NCBI GenBank assembly: GCA_021324825.1
Contig: JAJPII010000019.1
Location: 1 to 41,370 of the forward strand
From: Spartobacteria bacterium
GTDB taxonomy: Bacteria > Verrucomicrobiota > Verrucomicrobiia > Chthoniobacterales > Chthoniobacteraceae
Length of the DNA: 41,370 bases
Direction of reading: 5' to 3'
The position numbers and the translations under genes were made by a program. The notes below the pieces were generated by a model, which had not been told where the DNA came from, searched no databases, and saw only the letters and a list, made by a program, of their open reading frames with translations. Shown in pieces: positions 15,171-22,736 of the stretch; position 1 is the first letter of the stretch, and every line of letters begins with the position of its first letter.

Positions 15171-16889
15171 ATGCCAGGCCGCCCTTTCATTCGCTCCGCG
15201 TTGCGCGTGGGGGTGCTTGTCTGCCTCTGCGCGTTCTTCTGGTGTTGCGCGTACCACCGGTTCACTCTCGAGTCGTGGAAGACGCCGGTGGAATACGGAG
15301 ACGACCCGGACGCCGGGGACGTAAAGTGGCTGTTCGCGGCCATGAAGGCCGTTTCCGAAGGCCATCTCAAACCGCTCTTCCTGAAAACGATTCCCGCTCT
15401 CGGCGCGCCCTCCGAGGCGAATTGGTCCGACTTCCCGAGCGGCGAGGAGGTTCTGACCTATGCCGCCGGGAGCCTCGTCCGCCCGTTCGGGTTGTTTGCG
15501 GCGGCGAACCTGGCGCTGCTGGGCGGGCACATCCTGGCCGCGCTGGCCTTTTACGCCGCCTGCCGGCTTTCGAATTACGACTGGGCGTGGAGCATGGCGG
15601 GCGCGCTGGTCTTCGCTTTCTCCCGCTACGCCTTCGCCCACGGGCTGCACCATATCGCCCTGGTTTATTACTGGCATGTCCCGCTCTGCCTCCTCGTCTG
15701 CCGCTGGACTTCCACCCGGCGGGGGCTCGGCGGCTGGCGCATGCCGTTCGCGCTGGCCGTCGCGGTCATCGCCGGGGTGCAGAATGTCTATTACACGAAT
15801 ATGTTCCTGCAACTCGTCCTGCTCGGCGCGTTCTTCCAATGCGTGAAGCGCGGGTGGCGGGCGGCCCTGCCGGGCGCGGGCGTCATCGCGGTCGCGGCGT
15901 TGACGTTTTTGTTCATGCGGACGGATACCTTTGCGTACCGGATTTCCAACGGGCCGAATCCCGAAGCGGTCGAGCGTTATTACGAATCGGTCGAATATTA
16001 CGCGCTCGATGTGTGCGCGCTTTTCACGCCGCCGCCCGATCACCGGCTCCGGATTTTTGCAAACCACGCGCAGGATTATTTCTCCCAGACCCTGGTTCCC
16101 GGCGAGACCCCGCCGGCCTCCTACCTGGGCCTGGCGGGAATCGCCGCGCTCATCTGGCTGGCCGTCGTTTCCACGCGGCGGATGCTGAGGACTCCGGTTG
16201 TTCGCGGGATGCCATTCGAAGCGTTGCAGATCATCTGGATTCTCTTTTACTCGACGGTCGGGGGGCTGAACGCCTTCGTGGCGAGCTTGGGGTTCCTTCT
16301 GTTCCGTTCGACCTGCCGCTACAGCATCTTCATCCTCGCGATCCTGCTCTTCTTCGCCGTGCGGCGGGCGCCGCGAAGGCGTTGGGCGCTGGCGCTCGGC
16401 GTGACGGCTCTCACCCTTTGGGACCAGTCGCCCTCGGAGATGCCGGACATCAAAAAAACGGCGGGGATGATCGCGTCCGACAGGATGTTTACAACGGAGA
16501 TGGAAAAGCGGCTCGCGCCCGGATCGATGGTCTTCCAGATGCCAATCATGGATTTTCCGGAAAGCCCCGACGACGGCCTGCCGTCCTACGATCACTTCCG
16601 CCCGTATCTCTATTCAAAGGGCCTGCGGTATTCCTTCGGCGCGGTGAAGGGACGGAGCGAGTGGCAGGACAAGGTCGCAGGCATGAACCCGCGGCAACAG
16701 GCGGCCGCGCTGGAAAACCGGGGCTTCTCGGCCATTTATCTGAACCGAGCCGGTTACCGGGACAAAGGAGAAAAGCTCCTCGGGGAACTGAAGGCGGAAG
16801 GCCTGGACGAAACCGTGCAAAGTCCGGCGGGCGACCTTGTCTGCGTATTGCTCAAGCCGCCAGCGTCATCTTCCGGAGCTTCGAGATAA
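15171..16889 (+). CDS. Polytopic membrane protein, GT-C-like, paralogue of the divergent neighbour
   Basis: This 572-residue protein starts at the ATG at 15171; a TTG at 15153 would add six residues. It matches the neighbour at 13309-15105 along its length. Shared blocks are FAFSRYAFA..LHH..VYYWH.PL, PP.SYLGLAGI.AL.WLA, LLFR.T.R and FQ(I/M)PIM(E/D)FPESP...YEHFRPYL (with Asp for Glu). The membrane part has about ten helices and the C-terminal 130 residues are soluble. The first outer loop has GDDPDAGD at the GT-C acidic position. Its last 38 bp overlap the convergent cysteine desulfurase gene. Function is inferred only from topology and context; an orphan transporter or flippase is the alternative. 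Confidence 0.75.
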   Translation: MPGRPFIRSALRVGVLVCLCAFFWCCAYHRFTLESWKTPVEYGDDPDAGDVKWLFAAMKAVSEGHLKPLFLKTIPALGAPSEANWSDFPSGEEVLTYAAGSLVRPFGLFAAANLALLGGHILAALAFYAACRLSNYDWAWSMAGALVFAFSRYAFAHGLHHIALVYYWHVPLCLLVCRWTSTRRGLGGWRMPFALAVAVIAGVQNVYYTNMFLQLVLLGAFFQCVKRGWRAALPGAGVIAVAALTFLFMRTDTFAYRISNGPNPEAVERYYESVEYYALDVCALFTPPPDHRLRIFANHAQDYFSQTLVPGETPPASYLGLAGIAALIWLAVVSTRRMLRTPVVRGMPFEALQIIWILFYSTVGGLNAFVASLGFLLFRSTCRYSIFILAILLFFAVRRAPRRRWALALGVTALTLWDQSPSEMPDIKKTAGMIASDRMFTTEMEKRLAPGSMVFQMPIMDFPESPDDGLPSYDHFRPYLYSKGLRYSFGAVKGRSEWQDKVAGMNPRQQAAALENRGFSAIYLNRAGYRDKGEKLLGELKAEGLDETVQSPAGDLVCVLLKPPASSSGASR

Positions 16890-18009
16890 CCCCGGGGAGT
16901 ATCTCGAGCGCCTTGGCGACTTCTTCCTTCGTCGTAAACCGGCTGAAAGAGAAACGGAGGCTGCTCCTGGCGCGTTCGGTGGAGAAGCCCATGGCCTTCA
17001 GGACGTGCGAGGGATGCAGGGAACCGGTGGTGCAGGCCGACCCCGCGGAGCAGCAGACGCCCTGCTTGTCCAGCAGCATCAATACGGCTTCGGATTCGAT
17101 GCCTTCAAAGCTGATGTTCGAGGTGTTCGGCAGGCGATTTTCACGGTCGCCGTTTACCTGCGTGTCGGGAATGGCTTCCAGGACGACGCGCTCGAAGTCA
17201 TCCCTCAAGGCGCGCACGGCGGTGGCTTCGTGCTTCATGAACTTGCCGGCAAGTTCCGCGGCTTTCCCCAGGGCCGCTATCGAGGCGACGTTTTCCGTGC
17301 CCGCGCGCTTGCCGTGCTCCTGCCCGCCGCCGATGAGGTACGGCGTGAACCGGGTGCGCCGGTTGATGTAGAGGACGCCAACCCCTTTGGGGCAGTGCAG
17401 CTTGTGACCGGAGAGAGAGAGGAAATTGATCTTCGACTCGCCGACGGCCATCGGGATTTTTCCCACGGCCTGGACGGCGTCGGTGTGGAAGAGGACGTTC
17501 TTGCGGCGGACGATCTCCGCGATCTCGTGGATGGGCGAGAGGACGCCGGTCTCGTTGTTCGCCCACATGACGGAGACGATGGCGGTGTCGGGCCGGATGG
17601 CGCGTTCCAGTTCACCGAGGTCGATGCGGCCTTTGCCATCCACGCCCAGCCAGGTGACTTCATGCCCGCGCTTGGCGAGGAACTCGCCGTGTTTCATGAT
17701 GGAACTGTGCTCGACGGCGGTGGTGACGACGTGCTGCCGGTCTGGATCGATGCTGAGGGCGGACTGGATGGCGGCGTTGTTCGACTCGGTGCCGCAGCTC
17801 GTGAAGAGAATCTCGGACGGCTCGCACCCGAGCAGGGCCGCGACCCGTTCCCGGGCGTGCTCGAGCGCGCGGGCGACCTTGTGGCTGAAGCTGTAGCCGC
17901 TGGAGGCGTTCCCGTAGAAGTCGGTCAGGAACGGCAGCATCTCCTCGACCACGGCGGGATCGACCCGCGTCGTGGCATTGTTATCCAGGTAGATGATCTC
18001 TCGGGACAT
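16852..18009 (-). CDS. Cysteine desulfurase, NifS/IscS family
   Basis: This 385-residue PLP enzyme begins IIYLDNNATTRVDP. Family landmarks are SCGTESNN (PLP phosphate), TAVEHSSIMKH, NNETG, HTDAVQAVGKIP, the Schiff-base Lys in SLSGHKLHCPKG, and the active Cys in CCSAGSACTTGSLHPSHVL. It takes sulfur from L-cysteine as a persulfide for Fe-S clusters, thio-modified tRNA or cofactors. I chose the ATG at 18009; longer readings overlap the GtrA gene out of frame and have no domain support. No iscU or iscR is adjacent, so whether it is the housekeeping enzyme is open. The length matches NifS-type members, and the doubled Cys before the active-site loop is a small variation. Confidence 0.95.
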   Translation of the reverse strand: MSREIIYLDNNATTRVDPAVVEEMLPFLTDFYGNASSGYSFSHKVARALEHARERVAALLGCEPSEILFTSCGTESNNAAIQSALSIDPDRQHVVTTAVEHSSIMKHGEFLAKRGHEVTWLGVDGKGRIDLGELERAIRPDTAIVSVMWANNETGVLSPIHEIAEIVRRKNVLFHTDAVQAVGKIPMAVGESKINFLSLSGHKLHCPKGVGVLYINRRTRFTPYLIGGGQEHGKRAGTENVASIAALGKAAELAGKFMKHEATAVRALRDDFERVVLEAIPDTQVNGDRENRLPNTSNISFEGIESEAVLMLLDKQGVCCSAGSACTTGSLHPSHVLKAMGFSTERARSSLRFSFSRFTTKEEVAKALEILPGVISKLRKMTLAA

Positions 18010-18025
18010 GGACGAAAAGAATAGC

Positions 18026-18463
18026 TCAGCTTTCCTTGTCGGAAAACTCAAAAGTGGCGGACTGCTTGTTCTCTTGGTGGGGATACACCCAGAAGTGGTA
18101 CAGGAAGAACTTGAACACCCCCACGGGCGCCTGCACGAGGATGATGAGCAGGTATCGGTACCCTTTCCAGGCTTCAAGCAAGGGCGCGACGATGGCGTAG
18201 TTGACCAGCGCGCAGAGGCAGACGGCGATCACGTACCGGACGAAGCATTCGCGGAAGCCGCTCCGGGTGCGGAAATTGACGTGATAATTCCAAAGGGAGA
18301 GGACGACGGTCGTGAGGGCCAGGCTCCCGGCGTAGGCGGCCAGGTGCGGCAGCGCGGCCTTGTCGTGCAGCACCTTGAATGCGCCGAAGTTGAGCGATGA
18401 ACTGATGAATCCGCCGATGATAAACCAGATGGCCCGCAAGCCGATAACCCTGGCGGATTTCAT
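18026..18463 (-). CDS. GtrA-like membrane protein
   Basis: This 145-residue protein has four predicted transmembrane segments (about 10-30, 40-60, 73-95 and 103-122) and the GtrA pattern: FIIGGFISSSLNFGAFKVL at the first helix, SLWNYHVNFRTRSGF after the second, and FFLYHFWVYPHQ near the end. GtrA proteins help move lipid-linked sugars across the membrane or pair with glycosyltransferases. The gene overlaps the mqnE stop by 4 nt (ATGA) and lies 16 bp before the desulfurase start, so it looks like the middle gene of a three-gene unit. The glycan partner is not adjacent, although the glycan locus is close by. Confidence 0.85.
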   Translation of the reverse strand: MKSARVIGLRAIWFIIGGFISSSLNFGAFKVLHDKAALPHLAAYAGSLALTTVVLSLWNYHVNFRTRSGFRECFVRYVIAVCLCALVNYAIVAPLLEAWKGYRYLLIILVQAPVGVFKFFLYHFWVYPHQENKQSATFEFSDKES

Positions 18464-19560
18464 AGCTCGCGATAGAAGCTGTCCCGCAAGACGGGTTCGA
18501 GGCCCGCGTTCAGAATTGTCCGGCGCAGCGATTCCGCCGTCTGCGAGACGGGAGAGTCGGCGCCCGCCATGTGGTAGATAAGCTCATCCCCGACGGTGCC
18601 GTCGATGTCGTCCGCGCCGAAAGCGAGCGTCCTCCCGGCGAGATCGAGGCCGTAGCTTATCCAGTACGACTTGATATGCGGGAAGTTGTCCAGGTACGCG
18701 CGGCAGGCGGCGGTGTTCTTGAGGATTTCCCCTTCCTCCGGCCCCATGAGATGCGAGAGCCGGTGCGCGGGCTTGAACGCCAGCGGCAGGAAGGCCATGA
18801 AACCGCCGGTTTCGTCCTGAAGTTCCCTGAGTTTTTGAAGATGATCGATCCGATCCTCGTACGACTCGACGTGGCCGAAGAGCATGGTCGCCGTGGAGGG
18901 GATCCCAAGGCCGTGCGCCGCGCGATGCACCGCCAGCCATTCCCCGCCGCTCTCTTTGCCGCGGCAAATCCGGTCGCGGACATTCGGCGCGAATATCTCC
19001 GCCCCGCCTCCGGTCAGGCAGCTCAGCCCGGCCTCTTTCAGTTGCTCGAGCACGCGCTCCACCGAGGTCTTCGCCAGCCAGGAGAAATGAAGTATCTCGA
19101 TGGCCGTGAACGCCTTTATCCCCAGGCTCGGGCTCAGTTCGCGCAGGGAGCGCAGCATCTCCAGGTAAACGGAAAACTTCCAGGCAGGATGCAACCCGCC
19201 GACGATGTGGATCTCCGTCGCCCCCATCGCCAGCGCTTCCTTCGCGCGGGCGGTCATCTCGTCGATCGTCAACTCGTACGCCCCTTCTTCCCGTTTCCGT
19301 TTCCCGAAAGCGCAGAAGTCGCAATCCAGCACGCAGATGTTCGAGTAGTTGATGTGCCGGTTCACGGTATAAAACGCCGACCGCCCGTGCCGCGCCGCGC
19401 GCGCCGCCGAGCCGATCTCCGACAGCGCGTCGAAGTCCTCGCTCTCGAAAAGCGTGAGCGCCTCCCCGCCGGTCAGCCTGCCGCCCGCGCGAATTTTCTC
19501 CGAAACGGCGGTAAGGGAGTGGGCTGGAAACAGGGCCGGCATTCTAAAAAATGATTGCAT
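18460..19560 (-). CDS. mqnE: Aminofutalosine synthase (radical SAM), futalosine menaquinone pathway
   Basis: This 366-residue protein has the radical-SAM cysteines in CVLDCDFCAFGKRKREEGAY (CxxxCxxC) after HINYSNI. Later blocks GATEIHIVGGLHP, LTGGGAEIFAPNVRDRIC, ATMLFGHVESYEDRIDHL, TGGFMAFLPLAFKP and LAFGADDIDGTVGDE fit MqnE, which couples 3-[(1-carboxyvinyl)oxy]benzoate with SAM to give aminofutalosine. MqnC and CofH are relatives, but the GADDIDGTV and long insertion patterns favour MqnE. The start is ATG 19560 or the internal ATG 19542; upstream open frame has no domain support. No other mqn genes are in the window. Their presence elsewhere would confirm the pathway. It is divergent from the ketosynthase gene by 34 bp. 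Confidence 0.88.
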   Translation of the reverse strand: MQSFFRMPALFPAHSLTAVSEKIRAGGRLTGGEALTLFESEDFDALSEIGSAARAARHGRSAFYTVNRHINYSNICVLDCDFCAFGKRKREEGAYELTIDEMTARAKEALAMGATEIHIVGGLHPAWKFSVYLEMLRSLRELSPSLGIKAFTAIEILHFSWLAKTSVERVLEQLKEAGLSCLTGGGAEIFAPNVRDRICRGKESGGEWLAVHRAAHGLGIPSTATMLFGHVESYEDRIDHLQKLRELQDETGGFMAFLPLAFKPAHRLSHLMGPEEGEILKNTAACRAYLDNFPHIKSYWISYGLDLAGRTLAFGADDIDGTVGDELIYHMAGADSPVSQTAESLRRTILNAGLEPVLRDSFYREL

Positions 19561-19594
19561 CTGGTAACGCAGCGCCCAATAAAACACAACCCAA

Positions 19595-20770
19595 ATGTCC
19601 ACCGTTGTCGTAACCGCCGCGGGCATCGTCAGTCCGCTGGGGCGCGGGCTGGCGGAAACGACGAGTTCTCTCCTCGCGGGGCGGGATTGCGTCACCCCCG
19701 TCACCCGCTTCGACGTTTCGCGGTGCAAGTCCTCAACCGCGGGCCAGGCGCCCGAGTCGCTGCTCGACCCGGCGCTGAACCGGAAGGAGCAGCGCCTGCA
19801 CCCCGCCGCCAGGATGATGGTCGCCGCCGTCAGGGAATTGCGGGAGCAGGATCCCGGGTTCGCCCCGACGTTCTGCGTCATCGGGACGACGAGCGGCGGG
19901 ATGAGTTTCGGCGAAGCGTTCTTCCGTTCCCTGTCGAAAACGGAGGGGCGACCGCCCCGCGCGGCGTGGCTCGCCAATTACTCGCCGCAAAAGCCCGTGC
20001 TCGACGCCATGGAAGCCGCGGGGTTTTCCTCTCCCTCCGAGATCATCGCGAACGCCTGCGCCTCGGGTACGAATGCAATCGGACACGCCTTCTCGCTCAT
20101 CCAGGGCGGCTTGTGCGAAAGCGTCCTGTGCGGCGGCTACGATGTCATCTCGGAACTGGTGTTCGCCGGGTTCGATTCCCTGCAAGCCTCCACCGCCGAG
20201 AAATGCCGCCCGTTTGACAAGGATAGAACCGGCCTGGTTCTGGGCGAAGGCGCCGCGCTTCTCGCCCTGGAATCGCTCGACTCCGCGCAACGGCGAGGCG
20301 CGCCCGTCCTGGCGAAAGTCGCGGGCTACGGCATCTCGACGGATAACCACCACCTGACCCAGCCCCACCCCTCCGGCGAAGGCCCGTACAAGGCGATGAG
20401 CCGCGCGCTGGCTTCATCCGGGCTCGACGCCTCAGACATCGACTACATCAACGCCCACGGCACCGCGACTCCCTTCAACGACGCCACCGAGGGGTTGGCC
20501 ATCTCCCGGCTCTTTCCGGGGGCGCGCGTCAGTTCCACCAAGGCGATGATGGGCCATTCCCTGGGCGCGGCGGGCGCCATCGAAGCCGTCTTCTGCATCC
20601 TGGCGCTGCAAGAACAATTTCTTCCCCCGAACATCCATTTCCGCGCGCCCGACCCAGGGTGGGATATGGACATCATCGCCAACGAAGCGCGCGAAGGCGA
20701 ACTGCGTTGCGCCCTTTCCAACTCTTTCGGCTTCGGCGGCACGAACGCCAGCATCATCCTGACAACGTGA
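19595..20770 (+). CDS. Beta-ketoacyl-ACP synthase II-like (KAS II, catalytically intact)
   Basis: This 391-residue ketosynthase condenses an acyl-ACP with malonyl-ACP. The catalytic Cys is C155 in NACASGTNAIG, with His residues H288 (NAHGTATPFND) and H321 (MMGHSLGAAG) and K316 completing the Cys-His-His set. N-terminal VVVTAAGIVSPLG and C-terminal SNSFGFGGTNASIIL are typical of FabF. The stop overlaps the start of the second ketosynthase as TGATG, so the two are translated together. No acyl carrier protein, ketoreductase or malonyltransferase is nearby. The paired KS plus decayed partner resembles type II polyketide or aryl-polyene chain builders more than housekeeping FabF. No Shine-Dalgarno is visible before the ATG. 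Confidence 0.9.
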   Translation: MSTVVVTAAGIVSPLGRGLAETTSSLLAGRDCVTPVTRFDVSRCKSSTAGQAPESLLDPALNRKEQRLHPAARMMVAAVRELREQDPGFAPTFCVIGTTSGGMSFGEAFFRSLSKTEGRPPRAAWLANYSPQKPVLDAMEAAGFSSPSEIIANACASGTNAIGHAFSLIQGGLCESVLCGGYDVISELVFAGFDSLQASTAEKCRPFDKDRTGLVLGEGAALLALESLDSAQRRGAPVLAKVAGYGISTDNHHLTQPHPSGEGPYKAMSRALASSGLDASDIDYINAHGTATPFNDATEGLAISRLFPGARVSSTKAMMGHSLGAAGAIEAVFCILALQEQFLPPNIHFRAPDPGWDMDIIANEAREGELRCALSNSFGFGGTNASIILTT

Positions 20771-21801
20771 TGGCCGCCTATATTCAAGGCATGTCGTGGC
20801 TGACGCCTCTCGGGAGCGGATTGGAGGACGTCTGGTCGCGCCTCCTGGAAGGCGAAGCAGCCAAGGTCGCCGAAATCGGCAAGCATTTCTACATCCCGCT
20901 TTCCCCAGAGTGCCAGGAATGCGTAGCGGCCCTGGGGAAGAACCCCCGGTTGCGGCGTTCGAGCGCCATCAGCTACTTCACCGCCTGGGCGGGCAAGACC
21001 GCCTTGGAGAACGCGGGCGTCGCGGGTGTCAACGGCGGACGCATCGCCCTTGTCTCGGCGGTCTCCAGCGGCGGCGTCATCTACACGCGGCGTTTTTACG
21101 AGGGCATCGTGGAAAAAGGGACAGCCAGCCCGCTCCTGTTCCCCGAGACGGTTTATAACGCCCCGGCCAGCCACCTCGCGGCCCTGCTCGGCATCGACGG
21201 CGTCACCTATACGCTGGCGGGCGATTCCTCCGTCGGCATATCGGCGATCAAACTCGCCGCCCAGCTTCTGGAAACCAACCAGGCCGACCATTGCCTCGTG
21301 GTCGGAGCCGAAGAAGTCGATTGGGTCCTCTGCGAGGCGTACCGGCGCTGGCGGCTGACCACCTCCAAGCCTGAAATAACGCTCCATGCGAAACACCCCG
21401 CCGGCGCGCTGCTCGCCGAGGGCGCCGCCGCCCTCGTACTCGGGCGCGAAGGCCCCGTCCGGCTGCGTCGCATTCACGGCGGCGCACCCTTCTTCAGCCG
21501 CGCGGGAGCACGCGCCGCAATCTCCCAGGTTTACTCGGACCTTGCGGACGGAGAAATCAGTTTCGTGGTGGGATCGGCCAACGGTTCCTTCGTGGACAAC
21601 GCGGAGGCCGCGGCCCTGGGCGAGAAATTTCCCGGCGCGCCCGTCCTTAGCCCAAAGGCGGCATTGGGCGATGCGCTGGGAGCGAGCGCCCTCATCCAGA
21701 CCGTTGCCGGCGCGCTGGCCCTCGGCAAGCATCCGTCGGTCCTTGTCTCATCCGTCGGCTTCAATCATCAGGCCGCCGGGCTGACGCTTGAAACCTCCTG
21801 A
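20770..21801 (+). CDS. Degenerate ketosynthase, chain-length-factor (KS-beta)-like
   Basis: The protein has 343 residues from the ATG at 20770; a longer upstream reading covers the previous gene. It has thiolase-fold ketosynthase landmarks but the catalytic residues are replaced. At the nucleophile site (TLAGDSSVGISAI) Gly151 stands where the partner has Cys155. SANGSFVDNAEA has Asn for the first His, and SPKAALGDALGASA has Asp for the second His while the Lys is kept. This is the pattern of KS-beta subunits, which form heterodimers with an active KS and set chain length. The C-terminal SSVGFNHQAAGL keeps the family end. It overlaps the convergent hypothetical gene by 34 bp. The product chain is unknown. 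Confidence 0.82.
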   Translation: MAAYIQGMSWLTPLGSGLEDVWSRLLEGEAAKVAEIGKHFYIPLSPECQECVAALGKNPRLRRSSAISYFTAWAGKTALENAGVAGVNGGRIALVSAVSSGGVIYTRRFYEGIVEKGTASPLLFPETVYNAPASHLAALLGIDGVTYTLAGDSSVGISAIKLAAQLLETNQADHCLVVGAEEVDWVLCEAYRRWRLTTSKPEITLHAKHPAGALLAEGAAALVLGREGPVRLRRIHGGAPFFSRAGARAAISQVYSDLADGEISFVVGSANGSFVDNAEAAALGEKFPGAPVLSPKAALGDALGASALIQTVAGALALGKHPSVLVSSVGFNHQAAGLTLETS

Positions 21802-22292
21802 AGGCGCAGCCGTTCGTCTTCGTTCAGCAATTCATCCAGGACGGACCAGCCGGTGTCATCCAGCGCCTGGAAGGAATGAAGATAGATCGCCGTCATTTCG
21901 CGATCATGCTTTTCCAGCACCGTATCAATGGCCTTCCGCAACGCCTCCTTTTCCGGGGGCGGCGGCAGGGCGTCCACGGTTCCATTCTCCTCGTGCGCGA
22001 TGCCGAGCGCGTCGAGAAAATCGCAGAGCAAGGCCGAGTGCGCGCCCACCAGCCAGGTCTGGAGGAGATGCGCGGAAATCGCGCCGCTCTGCTTTTTCGA
22101 AAGCGCCTCTCGCAGCCACGCGTGCCGCTCCGCGGGCGGCTTGCGCGTCACAAAGACGGCCCGGAGCTTCCGCTGCTGCGCGAGCGAGTCGATGCTCGCC
22201 TTGTAAAGTTGTTTGTCATTCGCGAGCAGGTAGGAAAAAATCTCCTCGGTTCGCGACGGCGTCAGGAGCGCAAAAATCTCGTGTGGTTTCAT
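21768..22292 (-). CDS. Hypothetical protein, helical, soluble
   Basis: I do not recognise this 174-residue protein. It has no signal peptide or membrane segment and looks helical throughout. It opens MKPHEIFALLTPSRTEEIFSY; a basic stretch (QQRKLRAVFVTRKPPAERHAWLR) follows at about 39-62. Residues 108-130 hold a Pro-rich hinge (DALPPPPEKEALRKAI) and the C-terminus is acidic and Leu-rich (VLDELLNEDERLRLQEV). Composition and codon use resemble the neighbours, which supports a real gene. Its 3' end overlaps the ketosynthase pair on the other strand by 34 bp. The ATG at 22292 is the only sensible start. It stands alone, without an operon partner. Confidence 0.7.
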   Translation of the reverse strand: MKPHEIFALLTPSRTEEIFSYLLANDKQLYKASIDSLAQQRKLRAVFVTRKPPAERHAWLREALSKKQSGAISAHLLQTWLVGAHSALLCDFLDALGIAHEENGTVDALPPPPEKEALRKAIDTVLEKHDREMTAIYLHSFQALDDTGWSVLDELLNEDERLRLQEVSSVSPAA

Positions 22293-22372
22293 GGAAAGGC
22301 GGCAACGCTAGACGCGCGCTCTCACCCCGCGCAAGGAGATTTAAAACCTGTATTTTCTATGGCGCCGTCCGA

Positions 22373-22685
22373 ATGAAATTGCCCCAATGCGTCAAACGCC
22401 AGGGTCGAAAGGGAGAAGATCATCGGCTATCCTCTCAACTTCAGCCACCCCTACGGCGGCAGCAAGGCCCCGTTTCTTCACGCGATTTGGATTCACTGTC
22501 GAACAATGGGAATTTCTTGCTGAAAGATTGCGCCAGCAGAGTTCGAACCGTTTTTGGCCCGCGGTACATCGTGGACGGAAACATTGCCACGCCCGATGGA
22601 CGCAATCCGAACATCCGCACCGTCTGGCAAATGGATCAAGGCGAGCTTGCCCCACGCCTTATAACGGCCTACCCTGTTGAGGAAT
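22373..22685 (+). pseudogene. Frameshifted remnant of a small DUF6883-like protein
   Basis: Three reading frames of this stretch together spell one protein. It begins MKLP at 22373 and after a C-run slip (22382-22385) continues NASNARVEREKIIGYPLNFS then HPYGGSKA. A second slip in GGCCCC (22466-22471) leads to RFFTRFGFTVEQWEFLAERL, and a third near 22525-22545 leads to VRTVFGPRYIVDGNIATPDG then RNPNIRTVWQMDQGELAPRL and ITAYPVEE. This order matches, from memory, the small DUF6883 family (GYLLNP.HP.G..KA.FF..FGF; DGR...V.TVW; LVTAYP). No stop follows the last block. Two slips lie in C-runs, so assembly error is possible, but the third and the lost stop favour decay. The remaining gap 22293-22372 holds nothing I can support. 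Confidence 0.6.
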
Positions 22686-22736
22686 GCATAGTTTTGGCTG
22701 CTGCGCCGCGGCGCCAAATAGGCGAAATTGGCCGCA

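Noticed and set aside
13381..15324. 647-codon plus-strand open frame, very Arg/Glu-rich
   Set aside because: It is antisense to the GT-C-like gene; composition is that of a GC-rich shadow and no domain is visible.
19561..19977. Upstream extension of mqnE by about 139 codons
   Set aside because: It is antisense to the ketosynthase 5' end and lacks domain support; homologues start near the MQSFFRMPAL region.
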